Origin: Paraclostridium sp051656405
Lineage (GTDB): Bacteria; Bacillota; Clostridia; Peptostreptococcales; Peptostreptococcaceae
Reading direction: 5' to 3'
DNA length: 64,000 nucleotides
Assembly: GCF_051656405.1 (NCBI RefSeq)
Contig: NZ_JBOGBV010000060.1
Coordinates: 1-64,000 of the forward strand
The notes below the pieces were generated by a model. The model ran no database searches, was not told the DNA's origin, and saw nothing but the letters and a program-made list of their open reading frames with translations. Shown in pieces: positions 23,746-32,411 of this stretch. Made by a program: the position numbers and the translations under genes. Each line of letters starts with the position of its first letter. Position 1 is the stretch's first letter.

Positions 23746-25134
23746 CTAAAACTCCTTTATGTCTTTATATGACTTTTCTTTATCTTCTTTATGAGTTTCA
23801 GTTTCTTTTCCATATCCATAAACATTTCTATATCTATATATAAAAGTCACAGAAATTATCATAGATAAAACTTCTGCTATTGGTACTGCAAGCCATACTC
23901 CATTTACACCTAAAAATCTAGGTAAAATTAATATTCCTGATATTATAAATACAAATGTTCTTAAGAATGATACAGCTGCTGATATTTTCCCATTTGAAAA
24001 TGCTGTAAACATAGCTGATGAGAAAATATTTATTCCCGTAAATAAAAAACTTAGTGAGAAAAGTGAAAAACCTTTATATCCTATATCAAACACACTAGTT
24101 CCTTTAGGCGAGAATATTCCTACTATATTTGGAGCAAATAATATTGCAATTATAAATAAAGTAACTGAACTCATTAATATAAATCTTATACTGTACTTAA
24201 TTATTTTTTTAAGTTCTGATTTATTATCATTACCATAATTATAACTTATAATTGGCGCAACTCCAGAAGAAAATCCTATATATGCAGAATTTATTAAAAA
24301 TTCTCCATATAAAACTATAGTTATAGCTGCTACTCCATCTGCTCCTAATAATTTCATCATAGATAAATTAAATAACATAGTAGTTACTCCAGTTGAAAGA
24401 TTTGTAACCATCTCTGAAGAACCATTAGAACACGCTTTTAATATTACTTTTAAATCAAATCTTGGTTTTACAAAATGAATAATAGATTTCTTTTTCATAA
24501 AATATATAGTTCCAAGTACTGCTGGTATTAAATTTCCCATACCAGTTGCAATAGCTGCTCCAGATATTCCCATATTCATTGAAACTATAAATATATAATC
24601 TAAAATCATATTAGTAAGACCACCAATTATAGTCAAAGTAAGACCCACTTTTGGCTTTCCTGCTGTTATTGTTAAATATTGAAACAATAAGTTGACTATA
24701 AATGCTGGAGCAAACACAAGAAGCGCTGAAAAATAGTCTATACAATACTTATACAACTCATCTGTAGATCCTAGTAAATTCAAAATTTTATTAGAAAATA
24801 TAAATCCTATTAAAGATACTAATATTCCTAAACTAACTCCTATCAATACAATTAAAGTAAAGTTTTCTTTAGCTTCTCTACTTTTATTTTCTCCTAATTT
24901 TTTAGCTATTACTGCACTTCCACCTGTAGCTAACATTACTCCAACAGCTATTACTATATTTAAAAACGGATATACTATGTTAACCGCTGACAATGCATCT
25001 GTATTTACAAACCTAGATACAAATACCCCATCAATAATTGTATATAAAGATGTAACCACCAACATAACAATAGATGGTATAGTGAACTTTATAAGTGATG
25101 AAAATTTAAAACTTTTTGATAATGAATTTTCCAT
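23746..25134 (-). CDS. MATE-family multidrug efflux transporter
   Basis: A 462-residue protein with twelve membrane helices in two MatE halves. The first begins FSSLIKFTIPSIVMLVVTSLYTIIDGVFVSRFV, with the family Asp in TM1, and the second with the SNGSSEMVTNLSTGVTTMLFNLSM segment. Such pumps export cationic drugs and fluoroquinolones using Na+ or H+. It is the first gene of a two-gene operon with the Qnr-like protein. The neighbouring cfa gene is divergent. The start has TTAGGAGG. Confidence 0.9.
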   Translation of the reverse strand: MENSLSKSFKFSSLIKFTIPSIVMLVVTSLYTIIDGVFVSRFVNTDALSAVNIVYPFLNIVIAVGVMLATGGSAVIAKKLGENKSREAKENFTLIVLIGVSLGILVSLIGFIFSNKILNLLGSTDELYKYCIDYFSALLVFAPAFIVNLLFQYLTITAGKPKVGLTLTIIGGLTNMILDYIFIVSMNMGISGAAIATGMGNLIPAVLGTIYFMKKKSIIHFVKPRFDLKVILKACSNGSSEMVTNLSTGVTTMLFNLSMMKLLGADGVAAITIVLYGEFLINSAYIGFSSGVAPIISYNYGNDNKSELKKIIKYSIRFILMSSVTLFIIAILFAPNIVGIFSPKGTSVFDIGYKGFSLFSLSFLFTGINIFSSAMFTAFSNGKISAAVSFLRTFVFIISGILILPRFLGVNGVWLAVPIAEVLSMIISVTFIYRYRNVYGYGKETETHKEDKEKSYKDIKEF

Positions 25135-25200
25135 ATTAACCTCCTAAAAACTTTCTCTCATAATAATATAAAGTATGTAGTTACTCCATAGTCAAGTTGT

Positions 25201-25220
25201 ATTTCAAATTTTATTGAAAT
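25201..25220. promoter_or_regulatory. Inverted repeat upstream of cfa
   Basis: ATTTCAA-ATTTTA-TTGAAAT is a perfect 7-6-7 inverted repeat in the divergent MATE/cfa region, a possible operator. No known regulator is implied. Confidence 0.35.
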
Positions 25221-25275
25221 TTTTTTGTTTACCTTTAAATTTTACGGGTATTGAAATTAAAGAGGTGACATTACT

Positions 25276-26463
25276 ATGAATAATCTAGATAAAATATTTA
25301 TTAAAGAATTTCTTTCAAAGCTTGATACTAATCCATTTAAGGTTAAGCTTTGGGATGGAGAAGAATTTTTAGTCGGAGAAGGAAACCCTTCTTTTAAAGT
25401 TTGTTTCAATAATCCACTAAGTAAAAAAGATTTACTTACTAGCACATCATTAACTCTAGGTGAAGCTTATATGCGTGGTGACATTACCATTGATGGAGAC
25501 CTATTACTTACTCTTGATACTTTATTTGGTTGTCAAAAAGATCATTTCCACACTAACTTTGCTAAGCTTGGTAAAATATTTTCAAAAGCTGGTAGTGAGA
25601 AAAAACAAAAATCTGAAGTTTGCTATCATTACAATCTAGGTAATAATTTTTACAGTCTTTGGTTAGACAAAACACTTAGCTACTCTTGTGCTTATTTCAA
25701 AAACGAAACTGACACACTTTATGAAGCCCAAATGAATAAAATACATCATATATTAAAGAAACTTCAGTTATCTGAAGGTGAAACTCTACTTGATATAGGA
25801 TGTGGATGGGGTTATCTTCTTATAGAGGCCGCAAAAAAATATAAAATAAAAGGTACTGGTATTACTTTAAGCGAAGAACAACACAAAAAATTCCAAGAAA
25901 GAATAAAAGAAGAAGGTCTTGAAGATTATTTAGAAGTTAAATTAATGGACTATAGAGATCTTGAACACTCTGGAATGTCTTTTGATAAAATAGTTAGTGT
26001 TGGAATGCTTGAACATGTAGGGCGTGAACATTATGATTTATACTTAAAAAATGTTAATAGTGTTTTAAAGCCAAAAGGTCTTTTCTTATTACATTACATA
26101 AGCGGTCTTACAGAATCTCCTGGTGATGCTTGGATAAAAAAATATATATTCCCTGGTGGAGTTATTCCTTCTTTACGCGAAATTATAGACATATTCCCTA
26201 AATACAATTTCTATACTTTAGATGTAGAAAGTTTAAGAAGACATTATACAAGAACTCTAATTGAGTGGTATAAAAACTTTGATAAAGAAAGAGATACTGT
26301 AAAAGGAATGTTTGGAGAAGAGTTTGTAAGAATGTGGGATTTATACCTTACTTCTTGTGCTGCTTGCTTCAATAATGGAGTAATAGACTTACATCAAATT
26401 TTAATAAGCAAAGGTGTTAACAACGATATTAAAATGACTAGAGCTTATATGTACGAAGATTAA
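25276..26463 (+). CDS. cfa: Cyclopropane-fatty-acyl-phospholipid synthase
   Basis: A 395-residue SAM-dependent enzyme that adds a methylene bridge to unsaturated acyl chains of membrane lipids. Residues ~1-100 form the N-terminal lipid-contact domain (LTLGEAYMRGDITIDGDL). Then VCYHYNLGNNFYSLWLDKTLSYSCAYF is the family signature, LLDIGCGWGYL the SAM-binding motif I, and GITLSEEQ follows. C-terminal FDKERDTVKGMFGEEFVRMWDLYLTSCAACF is also conserved. Length is normal. A GAGGTGA site precedes the ATG. It is a single gene. Confidence 0.95.
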   Translation: MNNLDKIFIKEFLSKLDTNPFKVKLWDGEEFLVGEGNPSFKVCFNNPLSKKDLLTSTSLTLGEAYMRGDITIDGDLLLTLDTLFGCQKDHFHTNFAKLGKIFSKAGSEKKQKSEVCYHYNLGNNFYSLWLDKTLSYSCAYFKNETDTLYEAQMNKIHHILKKLQLSEGETLLDIGCGWGYLLIEAAKKYKIKGTGITLSEEQHKKFQERIKEEGLEDYLEVKLMDYRDLEHSGMSFDKIVSVGMLEHVGREHYDLYLKNVNSVLKPKGLFLLHYISGLTESPGDAWIKKYIFPGGVIPSLREIIDIFPKYNFYTLDVESLRRHYTRTLIEWYKNFDKERDTVKGMFGEEFVRMWDLYLTSCAACFNNGVIDLHQILISKGVNNDIKMTRAYMYED

Positions 26464-26578
26464 TTAAATTTAAAAATGAGTAAATTTCTTGTTATAATTT
26501 AAACCAATTGTGGTGGGAAATGTGTACATTTTTAAATACTACCTAAGAACATAAATATTTATATATTAATTACATATT

Positions 26579-26656
26579 ACAAAAGCTGTCTCAAATATAT
26601 AGCTTATGATAAATTTATAATTTCATTGCTATTAATTTTGAGACAGCTTTTTATTT
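26579..26656 (-). terminator. Terminator of the 26.7-29.9 kb ABC operon
   Basis: AAAAGCTGTCTCAAA pairs with TTTGAGACAGCTTTTT across a ~45-base loop. The same element would also stop cfa transcripts. Confidence 0.7.
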
Positions 26657-27320
26657 ACATTTGTATAGTTCCATCTACTATGTTAATTATTCTATCTGCT
26701 TTATTAGCTATATTTATATCATGAGTTATAACTATTAATGTTTGCTTAAACTTTCTTATAGATTTCTTTAATAAATCCATTACTTCATCTGTTGTTTTAC
26801 TGTCTAAGTTTCCTGTAGGCTCATCTGCAAGAATTATACTTGGCTTTGTTGATAATGCCCTTCCTATTGCAACCCTTTGTTGTTGTCCTCCTGATAATTG
26901 ACTAGGCAGATGATTTTTTCTATCTTTAAGCCCTAAAACATCTATTAGTTCACTTATGTATATTTCATCTATATCATCGTTACCTAACATTAGTGGAAGT
27001 TCTATATTTTCCTCTACATTTAGTACAGGAATTAAATTGTATTGTTGAAATACAAACCCAACTTCTTTTCTTCTATATTCTGCTAGTTCAATATCTTTTA
27101 GCTTACTAATATCTTTTCCATTTACTTTTATGCTTCCACTACTTATCTTCTCAAGCCCTCCTAATAAGTGAAGAAGTGTACTTTTACCACTTCCACTAGG
27201 CCCTATTATTGCAACAAATTCTCCCTTTTCTATATTTATATTAACATTGTTTAATGCGTTTACTTTGCTTTCTTTATTCCCATAAGTTTTTGATAAATTT
27301 ATAGTTTCTAAAATTGACAT
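26655..27320 (-). CDS. ABC transporter ATP-binding protein (MacB/BceA type)
   Basis: A 221-residue ATPase. Walker A is GPSGSGKST, the signature is LSGGQQQRVAIGRA, Walker B is IILADEPTGNLD, and the H-loop is ITHD. It is typical of peptide-type exporters paired with FtsX permeases. It is the second gene of an operon with the 862-residue permease (20-base gap). It is close in sequence to the ATPase at 34928, suggesting duplication. Confidence 0.92.
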   Translation of the reverse strand: MSILETINLSKTYGNKESKVNALNNVNINIEKGEFVAIIGPSGSGKSTLLHLLGGLEKISSGSIKVNGKDISKLKDIELAEYRRKEVGFVFQQYNLIPVLNVEENIELPLMLGNDDIDEIYISELIDVLGLKDRKNHLPSQLSGGQQQRVAIGRALSTKPSIILADEPTGNLDSKTTDEVMDLLKKSIRKFKQTLIVITHDINIANKADRIINIVDGTIQM

Positions 27321-27340
27321 ATTAAATCCTCCCCATATCC

Positions 27341-29929
27341 TTATTCATTTATATTTATCATTTCAACTACACTTACTTTTTCTAATTTTTTAGCAGGTAA
27401 GTAAGTTGCAAGTACTCCAATTAATGCATTTATTACTATTATCGATATATAATCTATATATCTTATACTAAATTCAATCCCAAACTTAGATACTCCAAAC
27501 GAATCATATGTTGTTTTATTTAGGATTAAAGATACAAATATAATTATTAAACTAGATATTGCTGTATATATAATCCCTTCAAATATTATCATTTTTCTAA
27601 AGTCTTTATTATTAAGTCCTACTGCTCTTAACATTCCAAATTCATTAGTTCTATCTACTATGCTTTGGCTTATATTATTTACTACATTCACAACCGCAAT
27701 TACAAATAGCACTACTACTATAGCGGCATTAAAAACTCTAGATTTTTCATACATTGCATCAGAATTTCTCTTTTCTTCAATTATATTTCTAGCCATAGCC
27801 CCTTTAACTTTTATAGTAGTTTTTAGTATTTCATCATAAACCTTTTTGTCATTTGCACCTTCTTTTAAATTTATATTTATAGCTTGGTAAGCTTTACTAT
27901 TTGTTGTTTTAGAAAATGTATCTTCGCTTACTATTACATCTATACACTCATCACTTGTGTATGTATCTTCTGCCATAAATGGATAGCTAACTACTGCACC
28001 CACTTTAAATTCTTTTTCTATGTACTTACCATCAGTATCTTCTAATCTACATGCCTCTACAGACTTTTCTCCATCTTCTCTAAATTTAACTTTAACAGTA
28101 TCACCTACCTTTAAATTTGCAACAGGCTTACCGTTATCAACCTTATTATAACTTACACCCCCATCAAATTTTTCTTCAGTAACCATAGGAACATAAACTA
28201 CTGCCAAATCTTCTTTTTTCATTTTTTCAATATCTATGTTTCCTTGTACTAAATAATTTTTTAATTCTTTCAAAGCTTGTTCATCATATCCTCTAAGATT
28301 TTGTTTTAATATCAACTCATCATTTATTTTGTCTTTTACAAGATATCCTTTAAAAAGGTTATTTCCTCTGATAGATTTATTTATAGAGTCAAAATAACCT
28401 TCATTAGCTATATCCCCTTTTTTTATAACCATTCTTCCATTCATTATTTGAGATTTTACTACTTCTTTCACACCTTCTACCTTTTCAATTTGTTTTATAT
28501 CTTTTTTACTTAAACCATCTTTTTGATTTTCACTTCCATAGACATCAATTTTCATATCAGAATTATTATAAAGTTCTCTATCTGTAGTAAAGTCATCTGA
28601 TTGAGACAAATGTGAACGATAGTTTGAGTTTATAAATAAAATTCCGCATATACTCATAGATAAAACTATCATTATAAATCGTTTTTTATTTCTTAATATG
28701 TTTTTAAAAGATATAGCTTTATATGTTTTCATATATTTACTTAAATCTTTAACACTTACCCTATTTCTTTTTATGCTATTTTCTTTTCTGTTACCTTTTA
28801 TAGAGTCTATAATAGATAACTTATTTATCTTTCGATATGTAAAAAGTGATATTAAAAGTAATATTAAAACCATAAACAATATAGCTAGTATTATTTCAAA
28901 TACGGGGTACACCATATGTGAATTTATAATTTCCCCATCTAAAGCTATACTTGTTTTTAATTCACTTGATTTTTTATAGGCTATCAAAGATGCTCCTAAT
29001 CCTCCTAAAAGCCCTATAGGCATCCCTATAATACCTAAAGTCATTAATTCATTTAATATCAATTTAAATACCTTTGAATTTCTAGCTCCTATTGCCCTTA
29101 ATACTCCATATTCTCTAAATCTTTTATATATAGATATATTAAAAATACTGTATATAACTATTCCGCATATTAAACTTATAACTAATACACTCAATATATT
29201 ATCTAAACTAATATTGTTTGCATCATTTGAAATTGATATAAAATCTTCTTGAATCCCTATATTGTCTTTATTTATATTAGCTTTTTTTGCAAGTTCTAAA
29301 GAGTAATTTTGTATATCTATTTTCTCATTAAAAGCTACTCCAACTTCTAAATGTTCACTTCCCTTTTGAAGAGGTAAGTACATTTGCATTTTAGCTACTT
29401 GCTTTTCAGTAGGTCTATCTTTTATAATTCCTACTAACTTAAATTTCTCATCTTTTACATTTTTGTTTATATCTTCAATATTAAGCTTTATATTTTGATT
29501 TAATGTAGGCTGTATTCCTAAGTTTTTTAAAACCCATTCTTCAGCTACTATTTCATTTTTTTCTTTTGGGAGCCTTCCTTTTTCAAGCTTTGAATTTGAT
29601 ATTATATAATCATCATTACAATTTAACATTATTACAGATTGTTTTTCTTTATCTGTTGTAATTCCATGAAAATTAAAAGCACCTACATTTTCTACATCAC
29701 TAGATTTTTCAATTTTTTCTAACTGATTGTAATCTAAGTCCTTGAATGTTGTATGATATATTCCCGTATTGTATTTCATTGTTTGTAATTCATTCATTTT
29801 TTCTGTTTTTGTTAAAGTTAATACTCCAACTATCATACCTACTGATAAAATGATACTTAGTATAATTGCAAATGACCTAGCCTTATAGGCTTTCATGTAT
29901 CGAACTCCTAAGTTTAAATTTTTTTTCAT
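27341..29929 (-). CDS. ABC transporter permease, FtsX type (862 residues)
   Basis: A large permease with an N-terminal helix (~15-35). A ~200-residue extracellular MacB-like domain follows, then three helices forming the first FtsX unit (~235-365). A second N-helix (~410-430), a second large extracellular domain and three terminal helices (~735-855) complete it. The IYKRFREYGVLRAIGARNSKVFKL and DRTNEFGMLRAVGLNNKDF motifs mark the FtsX cores. It is expected to act in peptide or antimicrobial export or membrane remodelling with the ATPase that follows. The OmpR-type regulator is divergently transcribed 215 bases away and is the likely controller. Confidence 0.88.
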   Translation of the reverse strand: MKKNLNLGVRYMKAYKARSFAIILSIILSVGMIVGVLTLTKTEKMNELQTMKYNTGIYHTTFKDLDYNQLEKIEKSSDVENVGAFNFHGITTDKEKQSVIMLNCNDDYIISNSKLEKGRLPKEKNEIVAEEWVLKNLGIQPTLNQNIKLNIEDINKNVKDEKFKLVGIIKDRPTEKQVAKMQMYLPLQKGSEHLEVGVAFNEKIDIQNYSLELAKKANINKDNIGIQEDFISISNDANNISLDNILSVLVISLICGIVIYSIFNISIYKRFREYGVLRAIGARNSKVFKLILNELMTLGIIGMPIGLLGGLGASLIAYKKSSELKTSIALDGEIINSHMVYPVFEIILAILFMVLILLLISLFTYRKINKLSIIDSIKGNRKENSIKRNRVSVKDLSKYMKTYKAISFKNILRNKKRFIMIVLSMSICGILFINSNYRSHLSQSDDFTTDRELYNNSDMKIDVYGSENQKDGLSKKDIKQIEKVEGVKEVVKSQIMNGRMVIKKGDIANEGYFDSINKSIRGNNLFKGYLVKDKINDELILKQNLRGYDEQALKELKNYLVQGNIDIEKMKKEDLAVVYVPMVTEEKFDGGVSYNKVDNGKPVANLKVGDTVKVKFREDGEKSVEACRLEDTDGKYIEKEFKVGAVVSYPFMAEDTYTSDECIDVIVSEDTFSKTTNSKAYQAININLKEGANDKKVYDEILKTTIKVKGAMARNIIEEKRNSDAMYEKSRVFNAAIVVVLFVIAVVNVVNNISQSIVDRTNEFGMLRAVGLNNKDFRKMIIFEGIIYTAISSLIIIFVSLILNKTTYDSFGVSKFGIEFSIRYIDYISIIVINALIGVLATYLPAKKLEKVSVVEMININE

Positions 29930-30054
29930 AATTCTTCCCCTTTCTATTAAACTACTTTATCGCTACAAGAGAATTCTACATTAAATTTTTTATCAAAAGG
30001 ACAATTTAGGTTCATTGTATAAACTTCTTTATTCAATTGTAATAATTACAACTT

Positions 30055-30073
30055 TTCGTAATAAATTCTTAAT
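30055..30073 (+). promoter_or_regulatory. Candidate binding repeats for the OmpR-type regulator
   Basis: TTCGTAAT (30055-30062) and TTCTTAAT (30066-30073) are direct repeats 11 bases apart, the spacing used by OmpR-family dimers. They lie between the permease and regulator genes. A TATAAT (30118-30123) with a poor -35 lies downstream. Confidence 0.4.
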
Positions 30074-30144
30074 AATTTAATCTTGTGTTTATAGATTTAA
30101 TGCATAAAACTCTATGTTATAATAACTTCTGAAGGAGTGATTTT

Positions 30145-30864
30145 ATGGGTGAAAATATATTAATAGTTGATGATGATAGAGAAATAGTTGATGCTATTGA
30201 ATTTTATCTAAAACCAGAGGGGTTTAATATTTTAAAAGCATATGATGGATTGGAAGCTATTGAGAATTTAATAGATAGTAATATAGATTTAGTTATTATG
30301 GATGTTATGATGCCAAACATGGACGGACTTAAGGCTACTCTTAAAATCAGAGAAAATAACAATATCCCTATAATCCTTTTATCTGCCAAAGATCAAGATA
30401 TGGATAAAATCTTAGGATTAAACATGGGTGCTGATGATTATATAACTAAACCATTTAATCCATTAGAACTTATAGCTCGTGTTAAGTCTCAACTCAGAAG
30501 ATTTATAAACTTAAATACAATGGGTGAAAATACCCATATTTCTAGTTGTACTAATGCAATTTTAAATAGTGGTGGGCTTTGCCTTAATAAAGATACAAAA
30601 GTAGTTACTTTAGATGGGGAAAATATTAAGGTTACTCCTATTGAATTTAAAATTTTAGAATTTTTGCTTAAAAATAAAGGAATTGTTTTTTCTTCTAAAG
30701 ATATTTATGAACATGTGTGGGATGAAATAGCTTATAATTGTGAAAAAACTGTAGCTGTTCATATTAGAAGGATTAGAGAAAAGATAGAAATTAACTCAAA
30801 AGATCCTAAATATTTAAAGGTGGTGTGGGGAATTGGTTACAAAATCGAAAAAATTGCTTATTAA
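30145..30864 (+). CDS. OmpR/VanR-type response regulator
   Basis: A 239-residue protein. The receiver domain (1-~120) has Asp9/Asp10 and phosphoacceptor Asp53 (LVIMDVMMPNMDG). The winged-helix output domain (~145-235) has VTPIEFKILEFLLKNKGIVFSSKDIYEHVW and TVAVHIRRIREKIE. It overlaps the sensor kinase gene by 32 bases. Both neighbours upstream and downstream are ABC permeases, so a role in cell-envelope or antimicrobial-peptide response is likely. Confidence 0.93.
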   Translation: MGENILIVDDDREIVDAIEFYLKPEGFNILKAYDGLEAIENLIDSNIDLVIMDVMMPNMDGLKATLKIRENNNIPIILLSAKDQDMDKILGLNMGADDYITKPFNPLELIARVKSQLRRFINLNTMGENTHISSCTNAILNSGGLCLNKDTKVVTLDGENIKVTPIEFKILEFLLKNKGIVFSSKDIYEHVWDEIAYNCEKTVAVHIRRIREKIEINSKDPKYLKVVWGIGYKIEKIAY

Positions 30865-32374
30865 TAATCCACTTTTAAAGTTTTTATCGTTGTTTATACT
30901 TTCTATATCTTTATCAACATTATTTGAATCATACTTATATGCTCATCGTATGAGGGAATTTGCATCAAATCAAAAAAGTTTAGTTGCTTTTATGTTGGGA
31001 GCGACCTTAATTTCTTTGATAGTTTATTTAATTAATAGAAAAGCTAATATTAAATTTCTATATTCATTAGTTAGGCTTATAAACATGTGGGCTCCCGTTG
31101 AAGCCTTAATAATTGTTATATGCTTTTTTAATTCTACTAGAAGTTATATTATACTTTATTCATTTAGGGCTTTTCCATTTGATGCAGTTATAAATGACGT
31201 GATCATTTTATCGAGTGTTTATATTACATTTCTTAGTGTTTATTATAGTAAGAATGATATAAAATCTAGATTTATAACTATTAAAATATTAGTCAGCTTT
31301 CTTTCTAAGAGTAATAAAAATACATTAAATAAAAAAATTTCATTTATATTTATTGCAACTATATTAATTCAATTTACATTCAATTATATATCAATAATTT
31401 TATTTAGCTTTCGTTCACTAGATGCATTGATTAAAGCAGCTCATCTAACTTTACCTTGCTTAATATGCTATGCTTATATTTATAAAAAGATTGAAGAAAA
31501 AGTCGATTATATAGAATATATAGATAGAAATATTAAAGATATTGAAAAAGGTGATTTAGAACATGAACTTGATGTAATAGGTAATGATGAGTTAGCCTCT
31601 ATTGCACAAAGTGTAAATAATATAAGCGATGGGCTAAGCAATGCTCTTGAAAGTCAATTAAAAGGAGAAAGAACAAAAACAGAACTTATAACAAATGTTA
31701 GTCATGATTTAAAAACTCCATTAACTTCAATTATTAGTTATATAGATATTTTAAAAAATAATGAACTAGATGAACAAACAACTAAAACTTATATAGATAT
31801 ACTAGATAAAAAAGCTGCTAAACTTAAAACCCTTGTCGAAGATATATTCGAAGCGTCTAAAATAAGTAGTGGTGATATAGAACTTCATTTGGAAAAAACA
31901 GATATAAAAGAACTTTTAATACAAAGTATTGTTGAGCTTGACGATAAGATTGAAGCTTCTAATCTTGATTTTATAATTGATACCCCTAACTTCCCTGTAT
32001 TTAGTAATATAGATGGAAAAAGAATGTTCAGGGTATTTGATAACTTGATTACTAATATAACAAAATACTCTTTGCCAAATACAAGAGTATATATTGATGT
32101 TTATACGAATTACGGATATGTTTTTATATCTATGAAAAATATATCTAATCATAAATTAAACATATCACCTAATGAGCTACTTGAAAGATTTGTTCGTGGA
32201 GATGTTTCAAGAAATACAAATGGAAGTGGACTTGGGCTTTCAATTGCTAGAAATTTAGTTGAAATGCAAGATGGATATCTTGACCTAGATATTGATGGTG
32301 ATTTGTTTAAAGTTACTTTAAAGTTTGAATTACTTAATGATGGTGTTCAACTTGAAGAATGTAGTAATATATAA
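30833..32374 (+). CDS. Sensor histidine kinase, VanS-like
   Basis: A 513-residue protein. About six N-terminal hydrophobic segments lie at 15-215, with only short outside loops, so it may sense through the membrane or through the transporter. A HAMP region (~225-275) follows. The H-box is NVSHDLKTPLTSIISYIDIL, with N-, G1- and G2-boxes (VFDNLITNITKYS; NGSGLGLSIARNLVE). Probable start is TTG at 30833, inside the regulator gene, preceded by AAGGTGGTG; a TTG at 30854 is an alternative. Multi-spanning input without an extracellular domain resembles the intramembrane-sensing kinases linked to Bce-type transporters. Confidence 0.88.
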   Translation: MVTKSKKLLINNPLLKFLSLFILSISLSTLFESYLYAHRMREFASNQKSLVAFMLGATLISLIVYLINRKANIKFLYSLVRLINMWAPVEALIIVICFFNSTRSYIILYSFRAFPFDAVINDVIILSSVYITFLSVYYSKNDIKSRFITIKILVSFLSKSNKNTLNKKISFIFIATILIQFTFNYISIILFSFRSLDALIKAAHLTLPCLICYAYIYKKIEEKVDYIEYIDRNIKDIEKGDLEHELDVIGNDELASIAQSVNNISDGLSNALESQLKGERTKTELITNVSHDLKTPLTSIISYIDILKNNELDEQTTKTYIDILDKKAAKLKTLVEDIFEASKISSGDIELHLEKTDIKELLIQSIVELDDKIEASNLDFIIDTPNFPVFSNIDGKRMFRVFDNLITNITKYSLPNTRVYIDVYTNYGYVFISMKNISNHKLNISPNELLERFVRGDVSRNTNGSGLGLSIARNLVEMQDGYLDLDIDGDLFKVTLKFELLNDGVQLEECSNI

Positions 32375-32404
32375 GTAAGGGTAGCATAATACTACCCTTA
32401 CTTA
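32370..32404. terminator. Bidirectional terminator
   Basis: AAGTAAGGGTAG pairs with CTACCCTTACTT around CATAATA, with A/T runs on both sides. It serves the kinase gene and the converging permease gene. Confidence 0.85.
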
Positions 32405-32411
32405 TTATAAT

